Source: Clostridiales bacterium UBA4821 (GTDB lineage: Bacteria; Bacillota; Clostridia; Acetivibrionales; UBA4821). From it: a DNA stretch of 5,510 nucleotides. Positions 1-5,503 of this stretch are shown here, in pieces; within the stretch, counting starts at the first letter, position 1; each line of letters starts with the position of its first letter. The stretch covers positions 1 to 5,510 of the forward strand of contig DHFP01000113.1 in NCBI GenBank assembly GCA_002402315.1. Reading direction: 5' to 3'. The position numbers and the translations under genes were made by a program. The notes beneath the pieces are model-generated. The model worked only from the letters and a program-made list of their open reading frames with translations, ran no database searches and was not told where the DNA came from.

Positions 1-1034
1 TTCTTTAGCTCTTCCTCGCTCTTTGCTTTTTCTGTCTCTACTTTGGCGATATTTTTGATAGTCTCAACAGCAAGCTCCCAGATCATGTTCATCTCATCCA
101 TTGCCCAGCGCCTGCCATCCCACACGTAGAATATGTCCTCAGGAGGGGAGTACCTGAACATGTTGCCAAAGTAGTAGACCATCCTCTCAGAATTTCCGGC
201 ATCATTTTCTAGGAAATGCCTTGTGGGCCAGTCAGTTTTTATCCTGTCAACTTCCATCTCCGGCAGGGGCTCTTCTGTGAGGGTCTTATTGATGGCGTGG
301 AGGCACTCATTGATCTTTTTAGGATCGTAGCCCCTATTGTATAGCTCCCCGGAAAGGCTTGTGAGCTCCATGTTCCGCCTTCCGCTTTTTATTATACCTT
401 CTTTTTCCCTGTCTTTATGCTCTGTATTATTGGCCCTAAAATTAGGCTTGTTACTTTTTGCCTCAATCACGTTGACAAGCCAATCTGGAATCTCGGCCAG
501 CGGGAAGTCAGTTGGCGACTTTATCCAGCGGTAGTGCCTTCCTGTTTTATGTATAGAAGGTGGGGCCTTTGCATAGGCACCTTCGCCTTGGATATCTATG
601 CCCGGCCTTAGATCTGTGATCTTTTGGACATGCCTGCCATTTGTCTTGAAGTAGTAGTGGTAGCCTCCGCCTTCTCTTCCAGTCTTAACAAGGGGCGTAA
701 GCAAGTTATAATCTTTAGGTTTGATGCTGTTCAAAGAGTCAAGGCCGCCCTTGTCTATATCGATGTCCATAACTGCGATTCCGCTGATATCTCCACAAAC
801 TATTCCTACGTCCGCATTAGGCCACTTGCTAAACCAATCTTCAACTTCTTCTTTAGTTGCCATTTTCTTTTCGTATGCCTTCCACTCTATCAGGGGTATT
901 TTATTCATCGTTTTTATCGGGATAGCGTTCCACCCAAGAGAGCGGTAGTAAGTTGCCCAGGAAACGATAGGGCTATCAATCGAGGGCATTGGCCCTATTT
1001 TTAGGGCCAAATCGCCATCTCGGGCTTCACTCAT
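1..1034 (-). CDS. Bifunctional DNA primase/polymerase (archaeo-eukaryotic PrimPol) with PriCT-1 and start of D5-type N domain; 3' end beyond window
   Basis: This is a replication protein that would synthesise primers or DNA on a plasmid, virus or integrated element. The reading frame is open for 344 codons and runs off the left edge. Residues 20-190 match the PrimPol N-terminal domain: the metal-binding VMDIDID (D90, D92), the TGREGGGYHYYF segment with H126, and GIDIQGEGAYAKAPPSIH (145-162). Residues 213-272 resemble the primase C-terminal PriCT-1 helical domain (SGRRNMELTSLSGEL onward). From about 280 (SERMVYYFG, then VWDGRRW at 304-310) it resembles the D5 N domain that normally precedes an SF3 helicase, so a helicase probably lies off the left edge. 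I chose ATG 1034 because GAGG lies 8-10 bases upstream and the start overlaps the upstream stop (ATGAGTGA). Two in-frame ATGs lie 27 and 33 bases upstream. Palindrome copies fall at residues 9-16 and about 195-202, outside the conserved motifs. Confidence 0.9.
   Translation of the reverse strand, partial: MSEARDGDLALKIGPMPSIDSPIVSWATYYRSLGWNAIPIKTMNKIPLIEWKAYEKKMATKEEVEDWFSKWPNADVGIVCGDISGIAVMDIDIDKGGLDSLNSIKPKDYNLLTPLVKTGREGGGYHYYFKTNGRHVQKITDLRPGIDIQGEGAYAKAPPSIHKTGRHYRWIKSPTDFPLAEIPDWLVNVIEAKSNKPNFRANNTEHKDREKEGIIKSGRRNMELTSLSGELYNRGYDPKKINECLHAINKTLTEEPLPEMEVDRIKTDWPTRHFLENDAGNSERMVYYFGNMFRYSPPEDIFYVWDGRRWAMDEMNMIWELAVETIKNIAKVETEKAKSEEELK
430..451. repeat. Dispersed palindrome copy a (left arm intact, right arm degenerate)
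   Basis: The left arm TTGGCCCTA (430-438) is exact. A 4-base spacer and a partial right arm starting TAGG follow. It lies inside the PrimPol gene, encoding residues about 195-202 (NKPNFRAN), in the linker between the PrimPol and PriCT-1 domains. Confidence 0.45.
989..1010. repeat. Dispersed palindrome copy b (perfect)
   Basis: Perfect 9-bp arms TTGGCCCTA (989-997) and TAGGGCCAA (1002-1010) flank a TTTT spacer. It is inside the PrimPol gene, encoding residues 9-16 (LALKIGPM), before the conserved domain begins. This is the best copy and defines the consensus. Confidence 0.75.
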
Positions 1035-1284
1035 CTGAATCCCTCTTGAACTGCCTAGCATACTCATTTGCTATTAGTATCTCAAGGGGCCGTGCAAGCC
1101 TTTCATCGACTCTCACAATCTGGCCTTTTTTGAACGGACCGTTTGGCAGGGCCATGCCGTCAAGAAAGAGAGGAATATCCTCCAGCAGCTCAACATACTG
1201 GCCTATAAGATGCTCTCCCCTAGAACTGGCCTTAATTTTAGGGCCAGGCAGCCCTTCAATGCAGTTATTTACGGTAGCAGTAAT
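1027..1284 (-). pseudogene. GINS B-domain-like C-terminal segment, apparently lacking its own 5' end
   Basis: The frame is open for 85 codons and its TGA overlaps the PrimPol start, so the two were probably translated together. Residues 29-75 (QYVELLEDIPLFLDG, GPFKKGQIVRV, ERLARPLEILIANEYAR) resemble the small C-terminal B domain of archaeal GINS proteins, where a 'L.D.P.FVG' strand is followed by 'GPF..GD...LP...A..L...G.A'. GINS works with MCM helicase at the fork, which suits a primase neighbour. That assignment rests on recalled family pattern, not on a search. The frame has no ATG, GTG or TTG before ATG 1155, which lies inside the domain. Just upstream it meets three stops within 21 bp (TAG 1305-1303, TAG 1296-1294, TGA 1287-1285). 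The likeliest reading is a frameshifted or decayed gene, or a sequencing error. The segment before the domain (GPKIKA) is encoded by a palindrome copy. Confidence 0.5.
1226..1247. repeat. Dispersed palindrome copy c (near perfect)
   Basis: Arms CTGGCCTTA (1226-1234) and TAGGGCCAG (1239-1247) flank ATTT. They pair with one wobble position, and the outermost bases have changed together (C..G instead of T..A), so pairing is preserved. It lies just before the GINS B-like domain and encodes GPKIKA. Confidence 0.7.
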
Positions 1285-1402
1285 TCAACTCACCTACTGT
1301 TCCTACCGCTCAAACCAGTAAATCCATTGATTCTGGTGACTAAGCACATTTCTTCGCTTATCACATTTAAAGCCTTGAGCATAGGGTCTATTGGCCTTAA
1401 TA
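1285..1402 (-). other. Interrupted coding remnant between the two minus-strand ORF pieces
   Basis: No single frame crosses this stretch. One frame reads from ATG 1437 to a stop at 1303 (44 codons, ending QNQWIYWFER). Another reads from ATG 1382 to a stop at 1290 (30 codons, beginning MLKALNVISEEMCLV and looking helical). Either could be the lost middle of a GINS-like gene beginning at 1540. I cannot tell which frame was real. I infer at least two changes of frame or new stops. Confidence 0.35.
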
Positions 1403-1412
1403 TCAGACCTCA
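1391..1412. repeat. Dispersed palindrome copy d (left arm intact), nested in GGTCT/AGACC inverted repeat
   Basis: The left arm TTGGCCTTA (1391-1399) is intact and the right arm is poor. A second inverted repeat, GGTCT (1385-1389) and AGACC (1405-1409), encloses it. The stop of the 45-codon ORF (1405-1403) lies within this copy, so the break in frame and the repeat coincide. Confidence 0.4.
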
Positions 1413-1540
1413 AAATTTTCAACCAATGCACCACCATAGTGGCCGAGGTGTACCTTCTCCTCAACCTCTTTAGCGGTGAACGGCATTATACCAGATTTGA
1501 TCACATCTAGAATAGACGTGTCCATTCTTGTATTTGACAT
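1403..1540 (-). CDS. 45-codon ORF, probable N-terminal fragment of a broken gene
   Basis: I do not recognise this product. It begins MSNTRMDTSILDVIKSGIMP and continues with a helical segment PFTAKEVEEKV; no membrane segment or cysteine is present. ATG 1540 is the only sensible start, since an in-frame TGA lies 18 bases upstream. A TATA box at 1577-1568 predicts a transcript beginning only a few bases before the ATG, and there is no Shine-Dalgarno, which fits archaeal leaderless translation. The promoter is therefore convincing even if the gene is not. The stop (1405-1403) lies inside a degenerate palindrome copy. The distance from 1540 to the end of the GINS-like segment at 1027 is 514 bp, about 171 codons, close to a whole archaeal GINS protein. 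I infer that this is the N-terminal part of that gene after a frameshift. A free-standing 45-residue protein is the alternative. Confidence 0.4.
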   Translation of the reverse strand: MSNTRMDTSILDVIKSGIMPFTAKEVEEKVHLGHYGGALVENFEV

Positions 1541-1567
1541 ATTTACCGGTGCAGTTCAAGAAGGAGC

Positions 1568-1577
1568 TTATTTATAA
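1568..1577 (-). promoter_or_regulatory. Archaeal TATA box for the leftward replication operon
   Basis: On the minus strand the sequence reads TTATAAATAA. Its centre is about 32 bases before ATG 1540. With the usual 25-27 base spacing, transcription would start near 1547 and leave a leader of about seven bases. No Shine-Dalgarno precedes the ATG, which agrees with a very short leader. Confidence 0.5.
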
Positions 1578-1584
1578 TTATCGT

Positions 1585-1603
1585 GCATGAAAATAAAGCA
1601 TGC
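1585..1603. repeat. Inverted repeat GCATG-N9-CATGC beside the leftward promoter
   Basis: Perfect 5-bp arms GCATG (1585-1589) and CATGC (1599-1603) flank an AT-rich spacer. The repeat sits 8 bp upstream of the TATA box for the leftward operon. That is a position where an archaeal regulator could block or help TBP/TFB binding. The arms are short and chance occurrence is possible. Confidence 0.3.
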
Positions 1604-1705
1604 GGTATTCTTGATTACAAATTTATTAATTATGAGAAATCAAATACATTAACTTATAGTCGTGGTTTGAATCACTAGATGGGCGCCAAGGTGGGTTTTG
1701 TGATG

Positions 1706-1727
1706 ATACTCTTATTTTTAAGGCCAA
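1706..1727. repeat. Dispersed palindrome copy e (right arm only)
   Basis: The right arm TAAGGCCAA (1719-1727) follows a TTTT spacer. The expected left-arm position keeps only a few matching bases. It lies in the divergent intergenic region. Confidence 0.3.
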
Positions 1728-1757
1728 ATTAGAGGACATTATTTTTAGAGCAAAAGT

Positions 1758-1772
1758 AACTAAATTTTAGTT
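1758..1772. repeat. 15-bp palindrome AACTAAA-T-TTTAGTT
   Basis: Perfect 7-bp arms surround a single central base in the divergent intergenic region. It could be an operator for a dimeric regulator, a replication-initiator site, or chance in AT-rich DNA. Confidence 0.35.
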
Positions 1773-1811
1773 TAAAGTATCACAATAAGAGAAGAGTGTA
1801 AGAAAAATAAG

Positions 1812-1833
1812 TTGGCCTTAATTTTAGGGCTAA
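1812..1833. repeat. Dispersed palindrome copy f
   Basis: Arms TTGGCCTTA (1812-1820) and TAGGGCTAA (1825-1833) flank ATTT and pair apart from two wobble positions. This intergenic copy is the last one seen going rightward. The AT-rich gene block beyond it has none. Confidence 0.65.
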
Positions 1834-2035
1834 TGGATTTATTTAATATTGAACTATACTGAAGTGGCAGTGATTCTGAGATAGTGAACTCATAATTTGG
1901 ACATGAAAAGAAAAGAGCTTGATATATGAGTAAAGTTGCAACAATACTAAGTTTTTTAAAAAAAGCCTTTATTGATTTTTGATTAAGGAAATGAACATAT
2001 AATTTTAATTCAAATTTAGGCACATAAGTGTTATA

Positions 2036-2047
2036 TTTATATATAAG
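2036..2047 (+). promoter_or_regulatory. Archaeal TATA box for the rightward two-gene operon
   Basis: The sequence TTTATATATAAG ends 14 bases before ATG 2062. The usual TATA-to-start spacing puts transcription initiation at or within a few bases of the ATG. An overlapping TTATATTT at 2031-2038 would place it at about 2061. There is no Shine-Dalgarno before the ATG, so a leaderless mRNA is likely. Confidence 0.5.
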
Positions 2048-2061
2048 TTCTTTTTCTCTCA

Positions 2062-3129
2062 ATGGGGATATATTTGACTGACCAAAAAATTATTGATACT
2101 CGTTCTAGTTTTCATGAATTATTAAATCATGTTTTCAGTCAAAATAAGGAGCTGTATTTAGAATATGGTAAAATAGAATATCCTCACTTGAAAACATATT
2201 TTTTAGAATCTAATTATCCTGAGGATTATGATTTATCAAGAAATATTCCAAAAGAGTATAAGCTTTACAAATCTAATGAAGAAGATTTTTATCGATTGGC
2301 TAATAAAGAAAATAAAAATGCTGGATTCCTCGATACTTCTAGAGGGAGAATATGGCAATTTTTTTCATTAGAGAAATCAGAAAAATCTGACTCTTTTGTA
2401 AAAAAATGGGCCGATAACACAATTAACTTAGATAGGTGTTGGCAATCCAATGACACCTTAAAAAAATATGAAACTGAATATACTTTTAGAGGAATTGGGA
2501 TAAAATTTGATGATATATTTACAGATTATAAAGACAGAAATAGTTTATCTCTTAAATTATGGACTAAACGAGGGCTTTCTGAAATAGAAGATAAATTATA
2601 TAAGTTAGTTAAGGAGGAATACTACCGCACCTCTACTAGGATACAAGAAGATGACTCTGAGGACAAAGATCCAATATTTTTGAATGAAATTTATTATGAT
2701 GGAAAAGTAACAACTACATTTTCTAAAACTCCAGATCATCTTTTTAATTTTAACAGAATTTTTATTAATAAATATGTTAAATTATTAGAAATTATAGAGG
2801 ATAGAAGGGGCGTATTTGGAGAGCCTATAGAAATATTATTTGACCGAAGCATAGATATCCAGAAAATTGCTAATTTTTTTACAACCGGAAAATATCCTTT
2901 TCGTCTCTTACTTATCAAGCATAAAGAGAAAGATGATTTTATTGGATTACATGGTTTAGATCTACATACACACCAACCAATTAGCATTGATATTGGACTT
3001 GATTATATTTGGATTAATATACCTAAAATTACTTGCGGTAATGCCGGTATAAGAATTCCTACCTTATTAGGATTTCAAATCTTGGGTAAAAAAGAGATCT
3101 TCATTGGAGGTGAAAAATTATTTGCCTGA
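2062..3129 (+). CDS. Uncharacterised 355-residue protein, first gene of a coupled pair
   Basis: I do not recognise this protein. It is predicted to be soluble and cytoplasmic, with no signal peptide or membrane segment, and is rich in Lys, Asp, Glu, Phe and Tyr. It seems to have two parts: residues 1-192 and 205-355, joined by an acidic linker (QEDDSEDKD, 195-203). Motifs that could be conserved are SRGRIWQFFSLEKSEKSD (93-110), LDRCW (123-127), FRGIGIKFDD (142-151) and, near the end, GLHGLDLHTHQP (295-306) and GNAGIRIPTLLGFQILG (326-342). The His and Asp residues at 297-304 could bind metal, but no known catalytic signature is evident. ATG 2062 was chosen because it sits where the TATA box predicts the transcript start. 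The next gene starts before this one stops (8-bp overlap), so the two products probably act together. Strongly AT-rich codon use differs from the replication genes to the left. Confidence 0.85.
   Translation: MGIYLTDQKIIDTRSSFHELLNHVFSQNKELYLEYGKIEYPHLKTYFLESNYPEDYDLSRNIPKEYKLYKSNEEDFYRLANKENKNAGFLDTSRGRIWQFFSLEKSEKSDSFVKKWADNTINLDRCWQSNDTLKKYETEYTFRGIGIKFDDIFTDYKDRNSLSLKLWTKRGLSEIEDKLYKLVKEEYYRTSTRIQEDDSEDKDPIFLNEIYYDGKVTTTFSKTPDHLFNFNRIFINKYVKLLEIIEDRRGVFGEPIEILFDRSIDIQKIANFFTTGKYPFRLLLIKHKEKDDFIGLHGLDLHTHQPISIDIGLDYIWINIPKITCGNAGIRIPTLLGFQILGKKEIFIGGEKLFA
3106..3113 (+). promoter_or_regulatory. Strong internal Shine-Dalgarno GGAGGTGA that decides the start of the second gene
   Basis: GGAGGTGA is a full match to the complement of the archaeal 16S rRNA 3' end. 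Eight bases separate it from TTG 3122. The longer reading from TTG 3104 would put this site inside the coding sequence, so TTG 3122 is the better start. GTG 3110 overlaps the site itself and is unlikely. Confidence 0.75.
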
Positions 3130-3967
3130 ATATCAATATAGCCAATTAGAACTATGGAGAATTGTCATAGGTTTTACTAAAGAATTATCTAAATTTCCAC
3201 ATCCTTTTAGAAATGCAGGTTACAGTTTTCATAGAATAGAACCTTTAATAGAAAATCTTACCCCGGACCTTGTTTCTTCAAGAAAAGGATTTTGGTTAAT
3301 TAGTGATTTAACATTAGACCCAACTAAAGATTTATCGAGTTTTGATAAATATGGGGCTCTAGGGCCATCTATTCTCGCGGATATTCAATCTCCCCATTAT
3401 CATAAAGATTTAGGCAAACCATCTATTCTTTTAATTGGCAGTGAAGAATCTGTAACAAGCCAAAAATGCAAAAATTCTAAATGTGCAGGATTAATTGTTT
3501 TTCCTAAGATTTTATTTTATGGGCATGTGAATTTCTTTGATGAAATTTTAGCCAACGAATTCATAAAAATCAAATCAATTGAATCCGAACCCCCTACTTC
3601 TTTTTTAGCTGTGCCTGAAACCGATGGGGCAGAACTTAAAAGAGCAATAGCCTCGGTACTAGTAACTAGATTGCCTAAAATCAATGAAAAGCCTAATGAA
3701 TTTTTTACTACTGACATTGTGGATGGATTACTAAATCATGAAGTTGGTTTATTTTCCGATTATTCAAAGAAAAAATTAGCAGGAAAAGTAAAAAGTAATT
3801 TATTCGACTTTAAGAATGATATTGGTAAGAATTTTATTACCTACAACCAAAGAAGAGATAGTTTTAGATATAAAGAACTGAAATCTTATAATAAAATTAT
3901 TTCTGCAATCAAAACATGGGCGGGATTAGGGCATATTCAAGAAACAGTTGATATATATACGGAATAA
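3122..3967 (+). CDS. Uncharacterised 281-residue protein, second gene of the coupled pair
   Basis: I do not recognise this family. The frame is open from TTG 3104, but the GGAGGTGA at 3106-3113 points to TTG 3122, giving 281 residues and an 8-bp overlap with the end of the previous gene. It is a soluble protein by appearance, without a signal peptide or transmembrane helix. Visible landmarks are a hydrophobic strand-like segment KGFWLISDLTLDP (55-67), ALGPSILADIQSPHYH (79-94), a second strand-like segment PSILLIGSEES (100-110), a single CKNSKC pair (116-121) that is too little to call a zinc finger, and a basic C-terminal third with SKKKLAGKVKS (215-225) and NQRRDSFRYKELKSYNK (242-258), which could contact nucleic acid. 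Translational coupling implies a fixed ratio with the upstream product, perhaps a complex. Two-gene accessory units of this kind are often defence or toxin-antitoxin modules, but nothing in the sequence proves that here. Confidence 0.8.
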   Translation: MPEYQYSQLELWRIVIGFTKELSKFPHPFRNAGYSFHRIEPLIENLTPDLVSSRKGFWLISDLTLDPTKDLSSFDKYGALGPSILADIQSPHYHKDLGKPSILLIGSEESVTSQKCKNSKCAGLIVFPKILFYGHVNFFDEILANEFIKIKSIESEPPTSFLAVPETDGAELKRAIASVLVTRLPKINEKPNEFFTTDIVDGLLNHEVGLFSDYSKKKLAGKVKSNLFDFKNDIGKNFITYNQRRDSFRYKELKSYNKIISAIKTWAGLGHIQETVDIYTE

Positions 3968-3970
3968 TTT

Positions 3971-3978
3971 CTGTTTTT
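3971..3978 (+). terminator. Possible T-run terminator after the two-gene operon
   Basis: CTGTTTTT follows the stop codon by a few bases. Archaeal RNA polymerase can terminate at short T-runs without a hairpin. T-runs are common in this AT-rich DNA, so the call is weak. Confidence 0.3.
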
Positions 3979-4123
3979 AAGTTTAATATTAAAATTTATT
4001 GGTAAATATTAGTTATATGAATATTTGAAATCTTATAAATGGGGTAATTAATAAATGCTTAATGTTTCTGTAGATAAAGATATATGATTCTTCATGAGAT
4101 TATTGATGTTTCTATATCATTAA

Positions 4124-4132
4124 TTTTATATA
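4124..4132 (+). promoter_or_regulatory. Possible TATA box for the secreted-protein gene
   Basis: TTTTATATA is centred about 26 bases before GTG 4154, which would make that codon the first of a leaderless mRNA. If TTG 4133 is the real start, the promoter must lie further upstream; CTTATAAA at 4032-4039 is one candidate. No Shine-Dalgarno is present before either start. Confidence 0.35.
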
Positions 4133-5503
4133 TTGTATAAAATATTATTATTTGTGAATTTTAAAATTATTTTATTCTTTTTGTTAATATTTTTTTATTC
4201 AAATAATCCTACTTTTCTTGCAAATGATCAAACAAATGAAAACATTTACTGCCTCAAAGATAGTAATTTTAGTTGTTTTTATTATAACATACAAGATAAT
4301 GAAGATATACTCAAAGTTACGTATGTTACTTTAATCAATGAAAATAAATTAAGAGTTGAAAATCTTTATTTGTTCAATACAGAGGGCAATAATATTCCAT
4401 TAGATATTAAAACTGATAAATTTCCAACTATTTCTGAAATTAATATTACTAATATTGATACTGTTCCTGAAAATCATTTTGGACTAAAAATTAATTATAT
4501 TGGTGACGAATATCCTAAATGGGTTCAATTAAGTTTAATCGAATTAAACAATAATTATCCTACTAATATTTTTTATATTGGGTATACAACGACTATTGAT
4601 AGTTCTTTTAAGAAAAATACAAATCTAATTAGGATTCCTGTTGAAATATACACCCCCAAAGTAAAAAATAAGTCTCGTTTTATCTATCATTTTGCGGCTA
4701 TCTCAGAAGACAACGAATGGGTTCCAATAGCCATACCTTTTACTTTGGATGATGATACAAATGAAACAATTAGATATATTGAGAGAATTAATTCAAAACA
4801 TCCCTCCATATATTGTTTTTATTATGACATACTTTCTCCAAATGAAAAAGAAAGTATTTTTGAAAGTTCAAATTATGAATTCTCTAGGAAGGGATCAGTG
4901 AGGTACAGTAAATTTGTAAATAGAATTAACATCTATAGAGATCTTGGAATAAAACAAAATTTTGAAATTATCGGTAACCTCAATGATAAATTGCCGTATA
5001 TCCTTAATTATCCTTACTTATATACAGGAGATCCCCCAGAATTTGATATTGAAGTTTATGGAAAAGGCATATTATTGCCTGAACCGTCTAAATTTAATTC
5101 ATATAAAGACCTACTTGATAATGTTATTCATAACACTAATACAGAGAAATCCGGGTATTCATTTTATTCTATTGGAAGGATAGATTATTTATCAATTGCT
5201 AGTAATGATCCTAAAATTGAAGAATTCCACATTAGTATAAATTCTGATATTTATTATAATAGTAACATTTTATATAAAATAAATAATTACGATACCATAC
5301 TAAAATGGCCAATTCTATATGATTCTGTTTCGATTGATCCGGTTCAAATTCAAATAACCTTCCCAGATATTTACTATATCGATACCGAAAAATGTAATTA
5401 TGAATTCAATTATGAAAAAGGAAAAAATATAATTAAAATTAATTTAAATCCTGATGAAATCAAAGAGCCGATAATATTATCGTTCTTCGGCTGTGGGACA
5501 TAA
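4133..5503 (+). CDS. Uncharacterised secreted or membrane-anchored protein (up to 456 residues)
   Basis: The N-terminus carries a Sec-type signal or anchor: a basic start, then the hydrophobic run IILFFLLIFF (12-21), then a possible cleavage site after TFLA (27-30). There is no lipobox cysteine and no second membrane segment, so the rest should lie outside the cell. The mature part is rich in Asn, Ile, Tyr and Asp and appears mostly beta-stranded. It has few cysteines (40, 48, 228, 421, 454), which might form disulfides, and a few N-glycosylation sequons (NFS 45, NIT 104, NET 210). The short motif CFYYNI (48-53) recurs as CFYYDI (228-233), hinting at two related domains of about 180 residues. 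TTG 4133 gives the longest frame; GTG 4154 keeps the signal peptide and suits the TATA box better. It lies 165 bp or more after the coupled pair and probably has its own promoter. I recognise no family; a surface adhesin-like or binding role is only a guess. Confidence 0.75.
   Translation: MYKILLFVNFKIILFFLLIFFYSNNPTFLANDQTNENIYCLKDSNFSCFYYNIQDNEDILKVTYVTLINENKLRVENLYLFNTEGNNIPLDIKTDKFPTISEINITNIDTVPENHFGLKINYIGDEYPKWVQLSLIELNNNYPTNIFYIGYTTTIDSSFKKNTNLIRIPVEIYTPKVKNKSRFIYHFAAISEDNEWVPIAIPFTLDDDTNETIRYIERINSKHPSIYCFYYDILSPNEKESIFESSNYEFSRKGSVRYSKFVNRINIYRDLGIKQNFEIIGNLNDKLPYILNYPYLYTGDPPEFDIEVYGKGILLPEPSKFNSYKDLLDNVIHNTNTEKSGYSFYSIGRIDYLSIASNDPKIEEFHISINSDIYYNSNILYKINNYDTILKWPILYDSVSIDPVQIQITFPDIYYIDTEKCNYEFNYEKGKNIIKINLNPDEIKEPIILSFFGCGT

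Larger units (their letters stand above)
1541..2061. other. Divergent AT-rich intergenic region with promoters and palindromes
   Basis: This 521-bp stretch separates leftward replication genes from rightward cargo genes. It contains TATA boxes for both directions, the GCATG/CATGC repeat, the 15-bp palindrome and two copies of the dispersed palindrome. It marks the change from moderate to low GC. I see no convincing gene in it. A 96-codon minus-strand frame (2062-1772, TTG start) covers part of it, but it has no Shine-Dalgarno and lies over the promoter of the plus-strand gene. Its position next to a primase operon would also suit a replication origin, which I cannot confirm. Confidence 0.5.

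Noticed and set aside
337..1473. Several plus-strand frames across the replication operon
   Set aside because: They lie opposite the PrimPol gene and the GINS-like remnant, whose conserved motifs clearly fix the coding strand as minus.
1660..1690. Possible tRNA T-arm remnant (GGTTTGAATCAC) as an integration site
   Set aside because: The stem does not pair properly, no acceptor stem follows, and no integrase gene or second att copy is visible.
1679..1732. 17-codon plus-strand ORF beginning MGAKVGFV, in a small GC-richer patch
   Set aside because: It is too short, has no ribosome site, and ends in a palindrome half copy.
1926..1982. 18-codon plus-strand ORF with an amphipathic-looking peptide (MSKVATILSFLKKAFIDF)
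   Set aside because: There is no clear TATA box or Shine-Dalgarno, and such short frames are expected by chance in AT-rich DNA.
1772..2062. Minus-strand 96-codon frame with TTG start and a hydrophobic middle
   Set aside because: It lacks a Shine-Dalgarno, overlaps the promoter of the plus-strand gene, looks like AT-rich random sequence, and part of it is simply the translated palindrome.
2736..2987. Minus-strand 83-codon frame
   Set aside because: It is a shadow of the 355-residue gene on the plus strand, with no start signals.
3517..3717. Minus-strand 66-codon frame
   Set aside because: It is a shadow of the second gene of the coupled pair.
4055..4087. 10-codon ORF after CTTATAAA in the gap before the secreted-protein gene
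   Set aside because: It is too short to support; the TATA-like element may instead serve the downstream gene.
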